Origin: Limnoraphis robusta CS-951
GTDB lineage: Bacteria; Cyanobacteriota; Cyanobacteriia; Cyanobacteriales; Microcoleaceae
Length of the DNA: 15,715 bases
Assembly (NCBI RefSeq): GCF_000972705.2
Contig: NZ_LATL02000322.1
Location: 1 to 15,715 of the forward strand
Direction of reading: 5' to 3'
The position numbers were made by a program, and so were the translations under genes. The notes below the pieces were generated by a model. That model did no database searches. It had not been told where the DNA came from and saw nothing but the letters and a program-made list of their open reading frames with translations. Below, in pieces: positions 7,439 to 15,408 of the stretch. The first letter of the stretch is position 1. Every line of letters begins with the position of its first letter.

Positions 7439-10400
7439 TCAAAAAGTAGATAATCCATTCCCAATTAAAATAAAAGGCGCCCAGTAATAAGGATGACTAA
7501 AACGATTGTCTTGAATCAAATTTTGACTCAAATTCACTTGTGCTTGTCTCAAGGCTTCCGCTTTGGTATATTTCCCAGACAATAAAGCATTATAAAACGC
7601 TTCCATAAACACCTGCGTTCCTTGGTCATTAACTATCCATAATGACGCAATGGTTGCCAACACTCCCGCCTGCTGCATCTGATAGCCAAGTCCTAAAATT
7701 TCTTCTCCATTTCCTAACTGTCCGCCCACTGCGGTTTGACAAGCACTCAGAATAACTAACGTCACATTGGGTAAGTTTAACGTCTCAATTTCTCGTAACG
7801 TTAAGCGATCGCCATCTCCAAGTAAAATAAAAGAATCTTCGGGTTGACCCGGAACAAATGCGGCGTGAGTTGCTAGGTGTACGATAGTATGATCGTTGAG
7901 AAAAGGAATCACCGCATTTCGATTAAATTCTCGATTAATTAATGTTGTGGTTTGGGGAACTCGTTTGGCAATATTTTGAACTTCTAACCCCGCATAAGTT
8001 AGTCCATCAAAAGAAAATTGCCGACTTCCCACCTGAACTTGATAATTTCCACTGCTAAATGCCCCCGCCAAAACTCTTAATTCTTTAGAGTCTTGAGAAC
8101 TTAGATCCGTCAGAGAAGCCGCCGTAATATTATTAATATTAAATCGTTCAATTAACCATTGATTTCCATCGTGAAGGGCAGAAATTGGAATATATCGCAA
8201 TACACTATCCGGCGCATAGATAATCGTTTTTGCATTGGCTTGAGTCAGATCCCCTTCAAGGGGTTTAATTAAAATTTCATAAAGGCGTTGAGCAGAAATT
8301 TTTACTTGATTTAAAGGTACTGATGGACGCACAATATCTAAGCGAAAATCTACAATGACTTGATTTAATACTTTTCGTTCAATCGTAACAGAACGATGAA
8401 TGGGTGGATTAAAAGGCGTGACTAAAATCAGTTCAACTCGGTTCTCTAAAATGAGAGGATAAAGAAGTACAGCAGTTGGTTCAATTTGACGCAATTGACG
8501 CTGTAATCGATTAAGATTGGGTAAGTCTAAGTTCTGACCTCCGGTGGTTTGTGAAAGTTGTTGTAACTTGGCTTGAACTTCTGGATTTTCGATAAAGTTG
8601 TTGAAGTCTTGACGAACTTGCTGCTGAATATTTTCTAATTCAACAATGCGCCGATTTTGTTCCGGTGAACGTTCTTCTGGAGAAATTATCCGCAGTTCGT
8701 TGAGTTCTGTTCCCAATTGAACGATTTGATTTTGAATTTGAGTATATTCTTGATAGGCTTGTTGTTCTTGGGGAAGAAGTTCAATTCCTTCGGACGTTTG
8801 ATTGTTTCCTCGAACATTATTTAAGTATTCATCTAATTCTTGAACTTTTAATAAATCTAAAACTTGCTGTGCTTCTAAAACTCGATTTTGCTGTAAGAGT
8901 AAATCCGCCAAACGGCGATAGGTATCCGCCACCGTTCCGGTATAAGATTGTTGCTGTTCTGTGGAAAGTCCAGAAATATTTTGACGAATGGCTTCGGTGA
9001 CATTGACCGACTTTTTATAAAAGATAATCGCGAGTTCAACTTTATTTTGTTTGTCAAAAATTTCCCCCATACTGCTGAGGGTAGAACGTTCCCCTTCGGG
9101 ATTAGCAATTTCCTGAAAAATTCCCAGTGCTTGTTGATACGCAACCAAGGCTTCGGTCTGATTTTCCAAGTTATTATAAACTAACCCTAAATTGTTTAAT
9201 GTGGTTGCTTCTCCAAAGCGATCGCCGAGAGTTTGACGAATGATTAAGGCTTGTTGGTAGACCTCAAGAGCTTGAGTATACTGTTGGTTAATATTGTAGA
9301 TAAATCCAATATTATTCAGGCTATTTCCCTCTCCGGGTCGCTCTCCAATCTCCTGTCGAATCTTTAAAGATTGCTGATAAAATTCAAGGGCTTTGTTATA
9401 CTGTTTTTGAACTTCATAAACCAATCCCATATTATTTAAAGCCTGTGCTGTACCTGCGATATCGCCTATTTCTTCACGCAGCGTTAAAGCCTGTTGATAG
9501 AATTTTAGGGCTTCATTGAACTGACCCAAGGTATAATAAATAGCGCCAATACTATTCAAAGTTTGACCCACACCTATTTGAGCGCCAATTTCTTTTTGAA
9601 TGTTTAAAGCTTCTTGAAAAAACTTTTGTGCTTGAGAATATTGGCTAAGATTTTGATAGACCACACCCAAACTGAGAAGAATTCGAGATTCAATATAGCG
9701 ATCGCCAAATTCTCGGCTGATAGCTAGTGCTTTTTGATTGTATTCTAAAGCATTCGGGTAGTTTCCTTGTCTACTGTAAACGATGCCAATATTATTCAAA
9801 ACAAGTGCTTGAGGAGATTTTTGATTAAGTTCTTGCAAAATTGCTAACGCTTGTTGATGTAAAGACAAAGCTCGATTATAATTTCCTTGTCTTCGATAAA
9901 CCACTCCCAGATGATCTAAAGTTCGTCCTTCTGTATGGCGATCTCCTATTTTTTGACTCAGTTCAATGGCTTGCTGATAAAATTTTAACGCTTCGGGAAA
10001 TTGACTCAAACTATAAGCAATAACTCCCCGTTCGCTCAACGCAGAAGCTATCAAATTTTGGTAATTTAAAGACTCTGCAATTTCTAAAGCTTGTTCAACA
10101 AATTCTGTAGCTTGAGAATATTGACTGAGTATGCGGTAAATCACTCCAATATTGAATAAGGTTTCGGCTTCACCTCTTTTATTATTGGTTTGTCGAAATA
10201 ATGCGAGTGCTTGTTGGTAGGTATTGAGAGCCGCTTTAAATTGACTGGTTTGAAATTGTTGCTGACCCGTTTGCAGTAATTGCTGAGTAGTTGGGTTGAG
10301 AGAAAGTTTTTCTCCCTGAATCAATGAACTTTCTTGTTTGGTTATCGGATAAGTTTCTATTGTTGGGTGTAAAGATTTAGAGAAGACGAGGATTGAACCT

Positions 10401-10456
10401 TGAGTTAAACTCGACTCAAAAAGTCCAGTAATAATAACAATATTCAAGAATTTCAT
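7439..10456 (-). CDS. TPR-CHAT protein: 11 TPRs followed by a caspase-like CHAT protease
   Basis: A 1005-residue protein. A hydrophobic N-terminus (MKFLNIVIITGLFESSLTQG) may be a signal peptide or anchor. Residues about 56-490 hold 11 TPR-type units in strict 40-residue register, with [GS]Q[YF]xxA-like motifs starting near 72, 112, 152 and so on to 472, of the kind FYQQAL...GD..GE..LNNIG.VY. A Gln-rich helical, probably coiled-coil segment follows (about 495-645). The CHAT domain fills about 700-1003 with the dyad H864 (VHLATHAAF) and C906 (LVILSACQTA), so it should be catalytically competent. CHAT proteases are clan CD (caspase/separase-like) enzymes; the TPRs probably bind a partner or substrate. 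The gene starts 29 bases after an exported DUF928 gene, a common cyanobacterial pairing, so the two probably form an operon. Three HIP1 sites lie inside. Confidence 0.9.
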   Translation of the reverse strand: MKFLNIVIITGLFESSLTQGSILVFSKSLHPTIETYPITKQESSLIQGEKLSLNPTTQQLLQTGQQQFQTSQFKAALNTYQQALALFRQTNNKRGEAETLFNIGVIYRILSQYSQATEFVEQALEIAESLNYQNLIASALSERGVIAYSLSQFPEALKFYQQAIELSQKIGDRHTEGRTLDHLGVVYRRQGNYNRALSLHQQALAILQELNQKSPQALVLNNIGIVYSRQGNYPNALEYNQKALAISREFGDRYIESRILLSLGVVYQNLSQYSQAQKFFQEALNIQKEIGAQIGVGQTLNSIGAIYYTLGQFNEALKFYQQALTLREEIGDIAGTAQALNNMGLVYEVQKQYNKALEFYQQSLKIRQEIGERPGEGNSLNNIGFIYNINQQYTQALEVYQQALIIRQTLGDRFGEATTLNNLGLVYNNLENQTEALVAYQQALGIFQEIANPEGERSTLSSMGEIFDKQNKVELAIIFYKKSVNVTEAIRQNISGLSTEQQQSYTGTVADTYRRLADLLLQQNRVLEAQQVLDLLKVQELDEYLNNVRGNNQTSEGIELLPQEQQAYQEYTQIQNQIVQLGTELNELRIISPEERSPEQNRRIVELENIQQQVRQDFNNFIENPEVQAKLQQLSQTTGGQNLDLPNLNRLQRQLRQIEPTAVLLYPLILENRVELILVTPFNPPIHRSVTIERKVLNQVIVDFRLDIVRPSVPLNQVKISAQRLYEILIKPLEGDLTQANAKTIIYAPDSVLRYIPISALHDGNQWLIERFNINNITAASLTDLSSQDSKELRVLAGAFSSGNYQVQVGSRQFSFDGLTYAGLEVQNIAKRVPQTTTLINREFNRNAVIPFLNDHTIVHLATHAAFVPGQPEDSFILLGDGDRLTLREIETLNLPNVTLVILSACQTAVGGQLGNGEEILGLGYQMQQAGVLATIASLWIVNDQGTQVFMEAFYNALLSGKYTKAEALRQAQVNLSQNLIQDNRFSHPYYWAPFILIGNGLSTF

Positions 10457-10485
10457 AAGCTTTTTTGATGGATTTATAGAAAATT

Positions 10486-11349
10486 TTATCGACTCCCACC
10501 ATCGGGGCCATGAGGAATACGTTGCTCTGGTGGTCGAAAAGGGGATGTCAATTCGGTATCACTTTTGACTCGATTTGGCATTGGATTTGGCATTGGATTT
10601 GGCTCCGAAATTTCAAGAGAATCTGGTGTTTTATTTTGAGAAGTTGGAGCTTCAATTAATAACAGAGGTACATCGGCAATTTTTTCGATTTCCACAAAAT
10701 GAAGTAATTCTTTCCATTCCTGAATTAAAGTGATATCGTTAGGATTGGCACGGCGTAACTCAAATAAAGCGAGTAGAGCTTCATACCAGATTCCGTTTTG
10801 ATTATACAGATTGAAACGTTCTTGAAGGTTGGCTTTTTCTAGGGCTTGAGATAATTCCTCGTCAGGGCGAATTCGCGTTATTGGTACTTCTATATAATCA
10901 GAATCTATCCGGGTAGAGTAAATATACCAGCGATAAGTTTTGTTGGGTTCTAGAGAAATAGATGTTTCATCTTGTTTGAGATTAATGGCTATGATACTTT
11001 CTTGTGGAGGAAGTTGAATAATAGTTTTATAAATTACATGATCTTCTTCATCTTTCAAACCCATCTCAACGGGGGAGTTGGTTAAAGATTCTTCAGGTTG
11101 AGGAACGTAAACCAATAAGGTAGGATATTCCGCGATCGTTACTCCCCCTCTGACTGGAGTTAAAGCGATTAAACTCGAACCCCCCTCGAAAACACTTCCT
11201 CCTCGTGAAACTCCTCCTCCTCGATAAGCGGGTTTTGTGGTATCTGCGGGACGAAACTGACTGAGTTGTATGGAGGTATTTGCTCGAACTTCCGTCTCTA
11301 GTCCCGTTATGCAGAGTAAGGCGATCGCGCCAATGACCTTAAATCTCAT
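10486..11349 (-). CDS. DUF928 family exported protein
   Basis: A 287-residue protein with a typical signal peptide: MRFK, a hydrophobic core (VIGAIALLCITGL) and a likely cleavage site after VRA at residue 23. The mature protein starts with a Gly/Arg-rich segment (RGGGVSRGGSVFEGGSS, 43-59). The DUF928 body follows, with LTPVRGGVTIAEYPTLLVYVP (63-83), NKTYRWYIY (136-144) and GIWYEALLALFELRRANPND (186-205). The C-terminus is a disordered, Pro-rich tail with an NPMPNPMP repeat. DUF928 proteins are found almost only in cyanobacteria and often lie beside TPR-CHAT genes, as here; molecular function is unknown. Periplasmic or outer-face location is inferred from the signal peptide. It is the first gene of the probable two-gene operon; no strong promoter was identified upstream. 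Confidence 0.85.
   Translation of the reverse strand: MRFKVIGAIALLCITGLETEVRANTSIQLSQFRPADTTKPAYRGGGVSRGGSVFEGGSSLIALTPVRGGVTIAEYPTLLVYVPQPEESLTNSPVEMGLKDEEDHVIYKTIIQLPPQESIIAINLKQDETSISLEPNKTYRWYIYSTRIDSDYIEVPITRIRPDEELSQALEKANLQERFNLYNQNGIWYEALLALFELRRANPNDITLIQEWKELLHFVEIEKIADVPLLLIEAPTSQNKTPDSLEISEPNPMPNPMPNRVKSDTELTSPFRPPEQRIPHGPDGGSR
10577..10600. repeat. 12-base tandem repeat in the DUF928 tail
   Basis: GGCATTGGATTT occurs twice in direct succession, with a partial copy (GATTT) just before. On the coding strand it encodes the repeated Asn-Pro-Met-Pro in the disordered C-terminal tail. The 12-base unit keeps the reading frame, so copy number could vary without breaking the gene. Confidence 0.7.
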
Positions 11350-11543
11350 CGTTGATAATTGCTTTTGATATCGTATTAATCATAAATGATTTTATAGGAT
11401 TCACAATCTTACTCTAGAAAGGGCAAGATTTTGTCGCTTCAGATCTGACTATCTCAGGTTTTTAGGGTTACGGCTCAAAAGGAGTCTATCGAAAACAAAT
11501 AAAGATATTCCATTCTGGGGTTTCGAGTTGTGTCTGCATTTTC
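11350..11543. other. Non-coding stretch upstream of the DUF928 gene
   Basis: No gene is visible. The part next to 11349 is AT-rich and must contain the DUF928 promoter, but I found no well-spaced -35/-10 pair. AATCTT (11405-11410) and AAGATT (11425-11430) form a short inverted repeat of unknown significance. Confidence 0.3.
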
Positions 11544-11742
11544 CTAAGCCTTCAACTTTTCGGCAGTCATTTGGGCGCGTCTGAGTTCAAACAACGCCAA
11601 GCCCAACTGAAAACCTCGGGCGATATCTTCCGTATAAAAAACACTTTTTGTTCGTAGTTCTGACAGTTTTTCAGAGCCTCAATAATATCCTCAATCGTTA
11701 AACCTAGACCCGCAACCTGATAATATAAAGCCTGTGAGTTGA
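11544..11742 (-). pseudogene. Frameshifted remnant of an unidentified small gene
   Basis: Reading leftwards on the minus strand, one frame gives a protein-like stretch (ALYYQVAGLGLTIEDIIEAL, then KNCQNYEQKV). It runs into a T-homopolymer (T6, 11641-11636), and after it a different frame continues naturally (FYTEDIARGFQLGLALFELR, then RAQMTAEKLKA and a stop at 11544). Restoring one T joins the two into one frame. No start codon precedes the first part, which is closed by a TGA at 11743-11745, so the 5' end is also damaged or belongs to the messy region near 11745-11830. I do not recognise the family. Confidence 0.45.
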
Positions 11743-11790
11743 GTCAAGGGAATAAAATAAACCCCCTTTTGTGTAATCAATATCGTGGAT

Positions 11791-12003
11791 TTATGCTGAT
11801 ACATTCTGTCGGGTTCCGGTTCTTTGCTCCTGTTCAATTTTTTCGGCAATTTGCGTAAATTCCTTGTAAGTAATGGGGTAATGTCCTCCGCTTCTAAATT
11901 CAATTAAGTAAGTTTCATCATCATCAACTTGGGGAACAATACAGGAAATTGCATCGGTATTGATGATAAATTCCCGTTCGTCAATATCTACCTTGATAAT
12001 CAT
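11791..12003 (-). CDS. Small hypothetical protein, 70 residues
   Basis: Not a family I recognise. The protein begins MIIKVDIDEREFIINTDAI, is acidic, and has a predicted beta-rich N-terminal half and a helical EFTQIAEKIEQEQ near residues 48-60. AAGGA lies upstream of the ATG at a somewhat long spacing. The last ten residues (RTGTRQNVSA) look less natural. Another minus-strand frame overlapping its 3' end reads on plausibly (KSTILITQKGVYFIPLTQL), so the gene may once have been longer and been cut short by a frameshift. It is divergently oriented from the Trypco1 operon, 162 bases away, and upstream of the decayed frame at 11544-11742, suggesting a degenerating small-gene cluster. Confidence 0.5.
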   Translation of the reverse strand: MIIKVDIDEREFIINTDAISCIVPQVDDDETYLIEFRSGGHYPITYKEFTQIAEKIEQEQRTGTRQNVSA

Positions 12004-12100
12004 TTTGTCTTTTTGTCCTTATTTTTTCGGGATAATACTCCGGGGCATATAAGCTCAAATTGTAGAGTTCTTTGGGGTCAGGCACTTTCTAGTATAGGAG

Positions 12101-12130
12101 TTGCCAACACAAAGTAGCGTAGGATATACA
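12101..12130 (+). promoter_or_regulatory. Candidate promoter of the Trypco1-trypsin-VMAP-MoxR operon
   Basis: TTGCCA (12101-12106) and TATACA (12125-12130) are separated by 18 bases. This would put transcription start near 12137, about 29 bases before the Trypco1 ATG and just upstream of its strong ribosome binding site. No other well-spaced pair was found in the 162-base gap. Confidence 0.45.
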
Positions 12131-12153
12131 GGATGAGGTGAAACTTTGTTAAC

Positions 12154-12163
12154 AGGAGAAAGG
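12154..12163 (+). promoter_or_regulatory. Strong ribosome binding site for Trypco1
   Basis: AGGAGAAAGG lies two bases before the ATG at 12166, with the AGGAG core at 7 bases. It is the strongest Shine-Dalgarno sequence seen in the window and fixes the Trypco1 start. Confidence 0.7.
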
Positions 12164-12165
12164 TA

Positions 12166-12528
12166 ATGGCGGCACGGCTGGTAAAATTTCAGTTAGATGA
12201 CGATGAACAATCCTTTGTCTATATGGAAGTAGATGAGAAACTTCCTATCCCTGAAAGCGTTGATGAGGATGAAGGGCTGATTGGACTTGGAGATGAGACG
12301 GTGATACAAGCCAAACAAACACTCGCAAAAGCCCTTTCTAGCATTCAGCCCGTCGCCAACGCAATAATCAAAAAAGTTAAAGATTTAAACCAACCCGCAG
12401 ATGCAGTTGAAGTCAAATTTGGGGTGAAGATGAGTGCGGGACTGGGGGCGGTCATCGCATCGGGCAGTGCAGAAGTGAATTACGAGATTACCCTGAAATG
12501 GAATAACACAGGAAGAAACCCTAGCTAG
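12166..12528 (+). CDS. Trypsin-co-occurring domain 1 protein (Trypco1, CU044_2847-like)
   Basis: A 120-residue protein. The N-terminal part starts with a beta-strand (RLVKFQLDDDEQSFVYMEVD). A central helix (about 45-73, VIQAKQTLAKALSSIQPVAN) is followed by the diagnostic C-terminal signature: PADAVEVKFGVKMSAGLGAV (77-96), then IASGSAEVNYEITLKW (97-112). That arrangement is that of Trypco1, a small domain named for its near-constant link to trypsin-like proteases in predicted conflict systems. It may act as an accessory or sensor-like component of the protease; no catalytic residues are visible. It is the first gene of the operon, with a strong ribosome binding site, and the trypsin gene starts 28 bases after its stop. 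Assignment is by motif and neighbourhood, and the two agree. Confidence 0.85.
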   Translation: MAARLVKFQLDDDEQSFVYMEVDEKLPIPESVDEDEGLIGLGDETVIQAKQTLAKALSSIQPVANAIIKKVKDLNQPADAVEVKFGVKMSAGLGAVIASGSAEVNYEITLKWNNTGRNPS

Positions 12529-12556
12529 ACATAAACCCCAAAGTTGATCATCTGTT

Positions 12557-13318
12557 ATGGCTTCGGCACTAGAATTAGCTGTTGTTAGAGTATTTAAGTC
12601 GGGAGGGGACATTGCAGGATCGGGATTTTTAGTTTCCCCTCACTACATCTTAACCTGCGCTCATGTTGTTGCTTTTACGACCGAAAGAATATCTTCTAAG
12701 CAGGAAGAAAAACCAACTCAAATCATTGAAATTGATTTTCCGGTTCTTAGTAGCAAAAAGATCGCAACAGAAGTAGCGTTCTGGTTCCCTTTAAAAAGCG
12801 ATGAAAATATACAAGATATAGCGGTATTAAAACTGCTCAACCCCGATCAACTTCCTAAACGTGCCGAACCAATAAACTTAATTTTGACAGGAAATGACAG
12901 CCTTTGGGGACACCGTTTTAGAGCATTAGGTTTTCCCGAAAAAGGAAGTAATGGGGAATGGGCAACCGGAGAGTTACGAGGAGGGGTGGGCAGAGGTCGT
13001 ATTCAAGTTGAGGATACCAAAGAAACAGGAATTCGTTTAGAAAAAGGGTTTAGTGGAACAGCAATTTGGGATGAAAAACTTCAAGGTGTTGTGGGTATGG
13101 CAGTCATGCAAGATTATGAACGACCGGAAGCCAAAGTTGCATTTATCACCCCTACAGACCTATTACTTCAAGTCGGAGATTTGGCAAAAGTTTGTCAAGT
13201 TAATGGAAGAATTAAAAAGGCGATCGCCATACTCCAAGACAGTTTGGAAACCCTCAACAAAGAGATCCGTTATGCTTATTATCAATCTTTGCCTCAAAAT
13301 TCAATTCCGCTAAGTTAA
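12557..13318 (+). CDS. Trypsin-like serine protease, N-terminal half of a split trypsin-VMAP protein
   Basis: A 253-residue protein, mostly a chymotrypsin-fold protease with an intact triad: H36 (LTCAHVV), D87 (QDIAVLKL) and S166 (GFSGTAIW). No signal peptide or membrane segment is seen, so it should act in the cytoplasm, as expected for an intracellular effector. After residue about 215 a helical segment begins (RIKKAIAILQDSLETLNKEI, 218-237, then RYAYYQSLP), which in related cyanobacterial proteins leads into the VMAP part. Here a TAA at 13316-13318 ends the frame, yet the same frame stays open beyond it for 17 codons and then through the whole VMAP-C gene. The ancestral product was therefore probably one protein of about 608 residues. 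The ATG has no clear Shine-Dalgarno sequence, so translation may depend on Trypco1 upstream. Confidence 0.85.
   Translation: MASALELAVVRVFKSGGDIAGSGFLVSPHYILTCAHVVAFTTERISSKQEEKPTQIIEIDFPVLSSKKIATEVAFWFPLKSDENIQDIAVLKLLNPDQLPKRAEPINLILTGNDSLWGHRFRALGFPEKGSNGEWATGELRGGVGRGRIQVEDTKETGIRLEKGFSGTAIWDEKLQGVVGMAVMQDYERPEAKVAFITPTDLLLQVGDLAKVCQVNGRIKKAIAILQDSLETLNKEIRYAYYQSLPQNSIPLS
13316..13318 (+). other. In-frame TAA separating protease and VMAP-C frames
   Basis: Positions 12557 and 13370 are in the same frame and this TAA is the only stop between them. The 17 codons after it (GKSLHEFPQSSSEIVQT) look like normal coding sequence leading into the VMAP part. A single substitution, such as from CAA or GAA, would explain it. 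The following base is G. Confidence 0.8.
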
Positions 13319-13369
13319 GGCAAATCTTTACACGAATTTCCTCAATCTTCAAGTGAGATAGTTCAAACT

Positions 13370-14383
13370 TTGGAGAATTATGGCTTACTCGATAGATTCA
13401 TCGGTTATTTATTTTTGCACCTGGAAGATTTGAACCGTTCTCCTGAACTTAGACCACAATTAGAGAACTTCCTGAACTTTTATTTTAAAGATGAAGCTCA
13501 AAATTTTTTGAATTATTTAAAAAAGGAGCGGGCTATCAAAGAACAACAGAAAACGGAAGCCGGAGAGAAAGAACCCTGTCTATTGGTCGGAATTTTTGAA
13601 CAAAGTAATTCTTTAGTCGTGAGGGCGTGGCTGATTGAAAATGCACACACTTATAATTACGAGAGTCCCGTAGGCTTTCATCTGCTAACCGACCCCGAAG
13701 GCGAACCTATAGGTGAAAAGCTTCAAGGTTTATCAAAAGTAATGGAGTCCTTGTCTAAAAAAGCGTATAATCGATTGCCCTCAGACACCCTGATCAAGTC
13801 AATTCAATGTTTTTTGCCCACCAAATTAATTGCCCTTACTTCAATAGATCGGCTGGTTTGTGAAAATAAAGTAGTTCAACCCACCTGGGGATCAGAATAT
13901 GAAATTAATGTTCGTTTTTCCGAGCGTTTATCAGGAGGAGATGAGCGGGTTAATAGATGGAGATCGAAAGGTAAAGTTTTTCGAGAAAAGCTAAAAGAGC
14001 AATCCAATCTAATTTTATCCCCCCTGGATAATAGCAATCCGAAAAGATTATATTTGAGTTTACTAGAAGCCAATGGAGCTTGCTTGAAAGTACCCATGTG
14101 GGAATCTAAATCGGAACAAATCATGTTAATACTGTTAGAAACAGGCATTCCTTTGGCATTATGGTTAAGGCAAAAACCAGAGGGTTTAGACTGTTGTGCT
14201 ACAGCACTAGATAATATTATCTGTCAGTGCAACCTGGAGAAGCTTCCTCACCACATCAAAGTTTCGCGCCGTCAAGCCTGGGAAGAAGAAAGTGACACGC
14301 ACATCGGCAATCACCTATCATTGCTTTGGGATGATTTCAATCTCGTACCCCCCGCCCAACAACTGGAAATGCCGAAGCCATGA
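13370..14383 (+). CDS. VMAP-C (vWA-MoxR-associated protein C-terminal domain), C-terminal half of the split protein
   Basis: The first start-like codon is the TTG at 13370, giving 337 residues, but no ATG lies near it and only a weak GTGAG precedes it, so the true start is uncertain; the coding sequence really extends back to the TAA at 13316. Residues about 1-55 are helical (DRFIGYLFLHLEDLN), followed by a charged linker. The VMAP-C domain runs from about 69 to 325: LLVGIFEQSNSLVVRAWLI, IQCFLPTKLIAL, GSEYEINVRFSERLSGGDER, ANGACLKVPMWES, IPLALWLRQ and WDDFNLVPPA. VMAP is the third component of predicted vWA-MoxR-VMAP conflict systems, bridging the NTPase/vWA pair and the effector. The gene overlaps the MoxR gene by 4 bases (ATGA), indicating translational coupling. 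Confidence 0.75.
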   Translation: MENYGLLDRFIGYLFLHLEDLNRSPELRPQLENFLNFYFKDEAQNFLNYLKKERAIKEQQKTEAGEKEPCLLVGIFEQSNSLVVRAWLIENAHTYNYESPVGFHLLTDPEGEPIGEKLQGLSKVMESLSKKAYNRLPSDTLIKSIQCFLPTKLIALTSIDRLVCENKVVQPTWGSEYEINVRFSERLSGGDERVNRWRSKGKVFREKLKEQSNLILSPLDNSNPKRLYLSLLEANGACLKVPMWESKSEQIMLILLETGIPLALWLRQKPEGLDCCATALDNIICQCNLEKLPHHIKVSRRQAWEEESDTHIGNHLSLLWDDFNLVPPAQQLEMPKP

Positions 14384-15405
14384 GTGACTGGGAAATTTTC
14401 AAACAGAATGCGGAACCCCACGATGGCATTGACAAACTGCCGTCCCCTCCCAGTTGGCGACCATTTGGCCAGGAGAGTCAACCCGGAGAAAGTCGGCTAA
14501 AGCGACGGGGTGAAACTTTTCAGGTGCGTCCCGATGAAGTAAAAATGGTTAACGCCGCTTTGTACCTGCGGCGACCTCTACTCATCACCGGAAAACCGGG
14601 AACGGGCAAATCTTCCCTCGCCTACGCCGTAGCGCGACAGCTTAAACTGGGGGAAGTGCTTTACTGGCCGATTACCACCCGTACCAGCCTCAAAGATGGA
14701 CTCTACGGTTATGATGCCATTGGTCGGTTGCAGGAAGCCAAACAGCAGGAAACCCCAAACAACCAAACCCTTTCCCCAGAAGAACGTCGAAAACAACTTC
14801 AACAAATAGAAAAATACATCACTCTCGGCTCTTTGGGAACCGCTTTGCTTCCTTCAAAACGCCCTCGGGTTCTCTTAATAGATGAAATTGACAAAAGCGA
14901 CATCGACCTTCCCAACAACTTATTAACAATTCTCGAAGAAGGATCGTTTGAAATTCCCGAACTGGTGAGAATTAAAGAAGAAGTTGATACCGTAACGGTT
15001 CGCACCGCTTACAGCGACGAATACGAAGAAATCACTCGCTCCGATATCAGCGCTCAAATTCACAACGGGCGAATAACCTGCACCGCTTTTCCCTTCGTGG
15101 TGATGACCAGCAACGGAGAGCGAGATTTTCCGGCCCCGTTTCTGCGGCGTTGTTTGCGCCTAACAATGAAGCCGCCCACTCAAGAAGAACTCACGAGAAT
15201 TATAGCGGCTCATTTAGATGAAACAATAGCACAGGAATCACAAGATTTGATTCATCAGTTTATTGAAAAGCGGGATGAAGGAACCCTGGCCACAGATCAA
15301 CTGCTGAATGCTGTATTTATGGTGGTGCGGGGTCGCATTTCGAGTCAAGATGAATTAATGGTTCAACTCTTAAAAGACTTAGGCAGAGTTGAAGATGAGG
15401 ATTAA
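14380..15405 (+). CDS. MoxR-type AAA+ ATPase
   Basis: A 341-residue AAA+ protein. Walker A is GKPGTGKSS (71-79, K77); Walker B is VLLIDEID (164-171, D168, E169) followed by KSDIDLPNNLLTILEEGSF, typical of MoxR-like ATPases. Sensor 1 is TSNGERDFPAPF (243-254, N245), and R256/R257 in FLRRC are arginine-finger candidates. The N-terminal 50 residues are Pro-rich and disordered in appearance. MoxR ATPases work with vWA-domain partners as chaperone-like or remodelling motors; here the next gene appears to encode that partner. The ATG overlaps the VMAP-C stop codon, and the next gene starts 3 bases after its stop, so all three should be made together. All ATPase residues are present. Confidence 0.85.
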   Translation: MSDWEIFKQNAEPHDGIDKLPSPPSWRPFGQESQPGESRLKRRGETFQVRPDEVKMVNAALYLRRPLLITGKPGTGKSSLAYAVARQLKLGEVLYWPITTRTSLKDGLYGYDAIGRLQEAKQQETPNNQTLSPEERRKQLQQIEKYITLGSLGTALLPSKRPRVLLIDEIDKSDIDLPNNLLTILEEGSFEIPELVRIKEEVDTVTVRTAYSDEYEEITRSDISAQIHNGRITCTAFPFVVMTSNGERDFPAPFLRRCLRLTMKPPTQEELTRIIAAHLDETIAQESQDLIHQFIEKRDEGTLATDQLLNAVFMVVRGRISSQDELMVQLLKDLGRVEDED

Positions 15406-15408
15406 GTC

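Larger units (their letters stand above)
1921..13227. repeat. HIP1 palindromes GCGATCGC, 13 copies
   Basis: Exact copies start at 1921, 2003, 2251, 3009, 3579, 6360, 6870, 6905, 7805, 9219, 9699, 11321 and 13220. HIP1 is abundant in most cyanobacterial genomes, so this supports the taxonomic call. Coverage is uneven: there are none in 1-1920, none in the kinase gene, and none from 13228 to the end. Confidence 0.85.

Noticed and set aside
8980..10290. 120-base DNA tandem repeat
   Set aside because: The period comes from protein-level TPR units; the DNA copies are too diverged to annotate as a nucleotide repeat.
11691..11903. Separate 70-residue minus-strand gene
   Set aside because: It overlaps the better 11791-12003 frame, its N-terminal half has unnatural composition, and only the middle (KSTILITQKGVYFIPL) looks protein-like. 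Treated as part of a degraded region.
13053..13313. 86-residue plus-strand frame inside the trypsin gene
   Set aside because: It is an out-of-frame shadow covering the S166 region of a protease with an intact triad.
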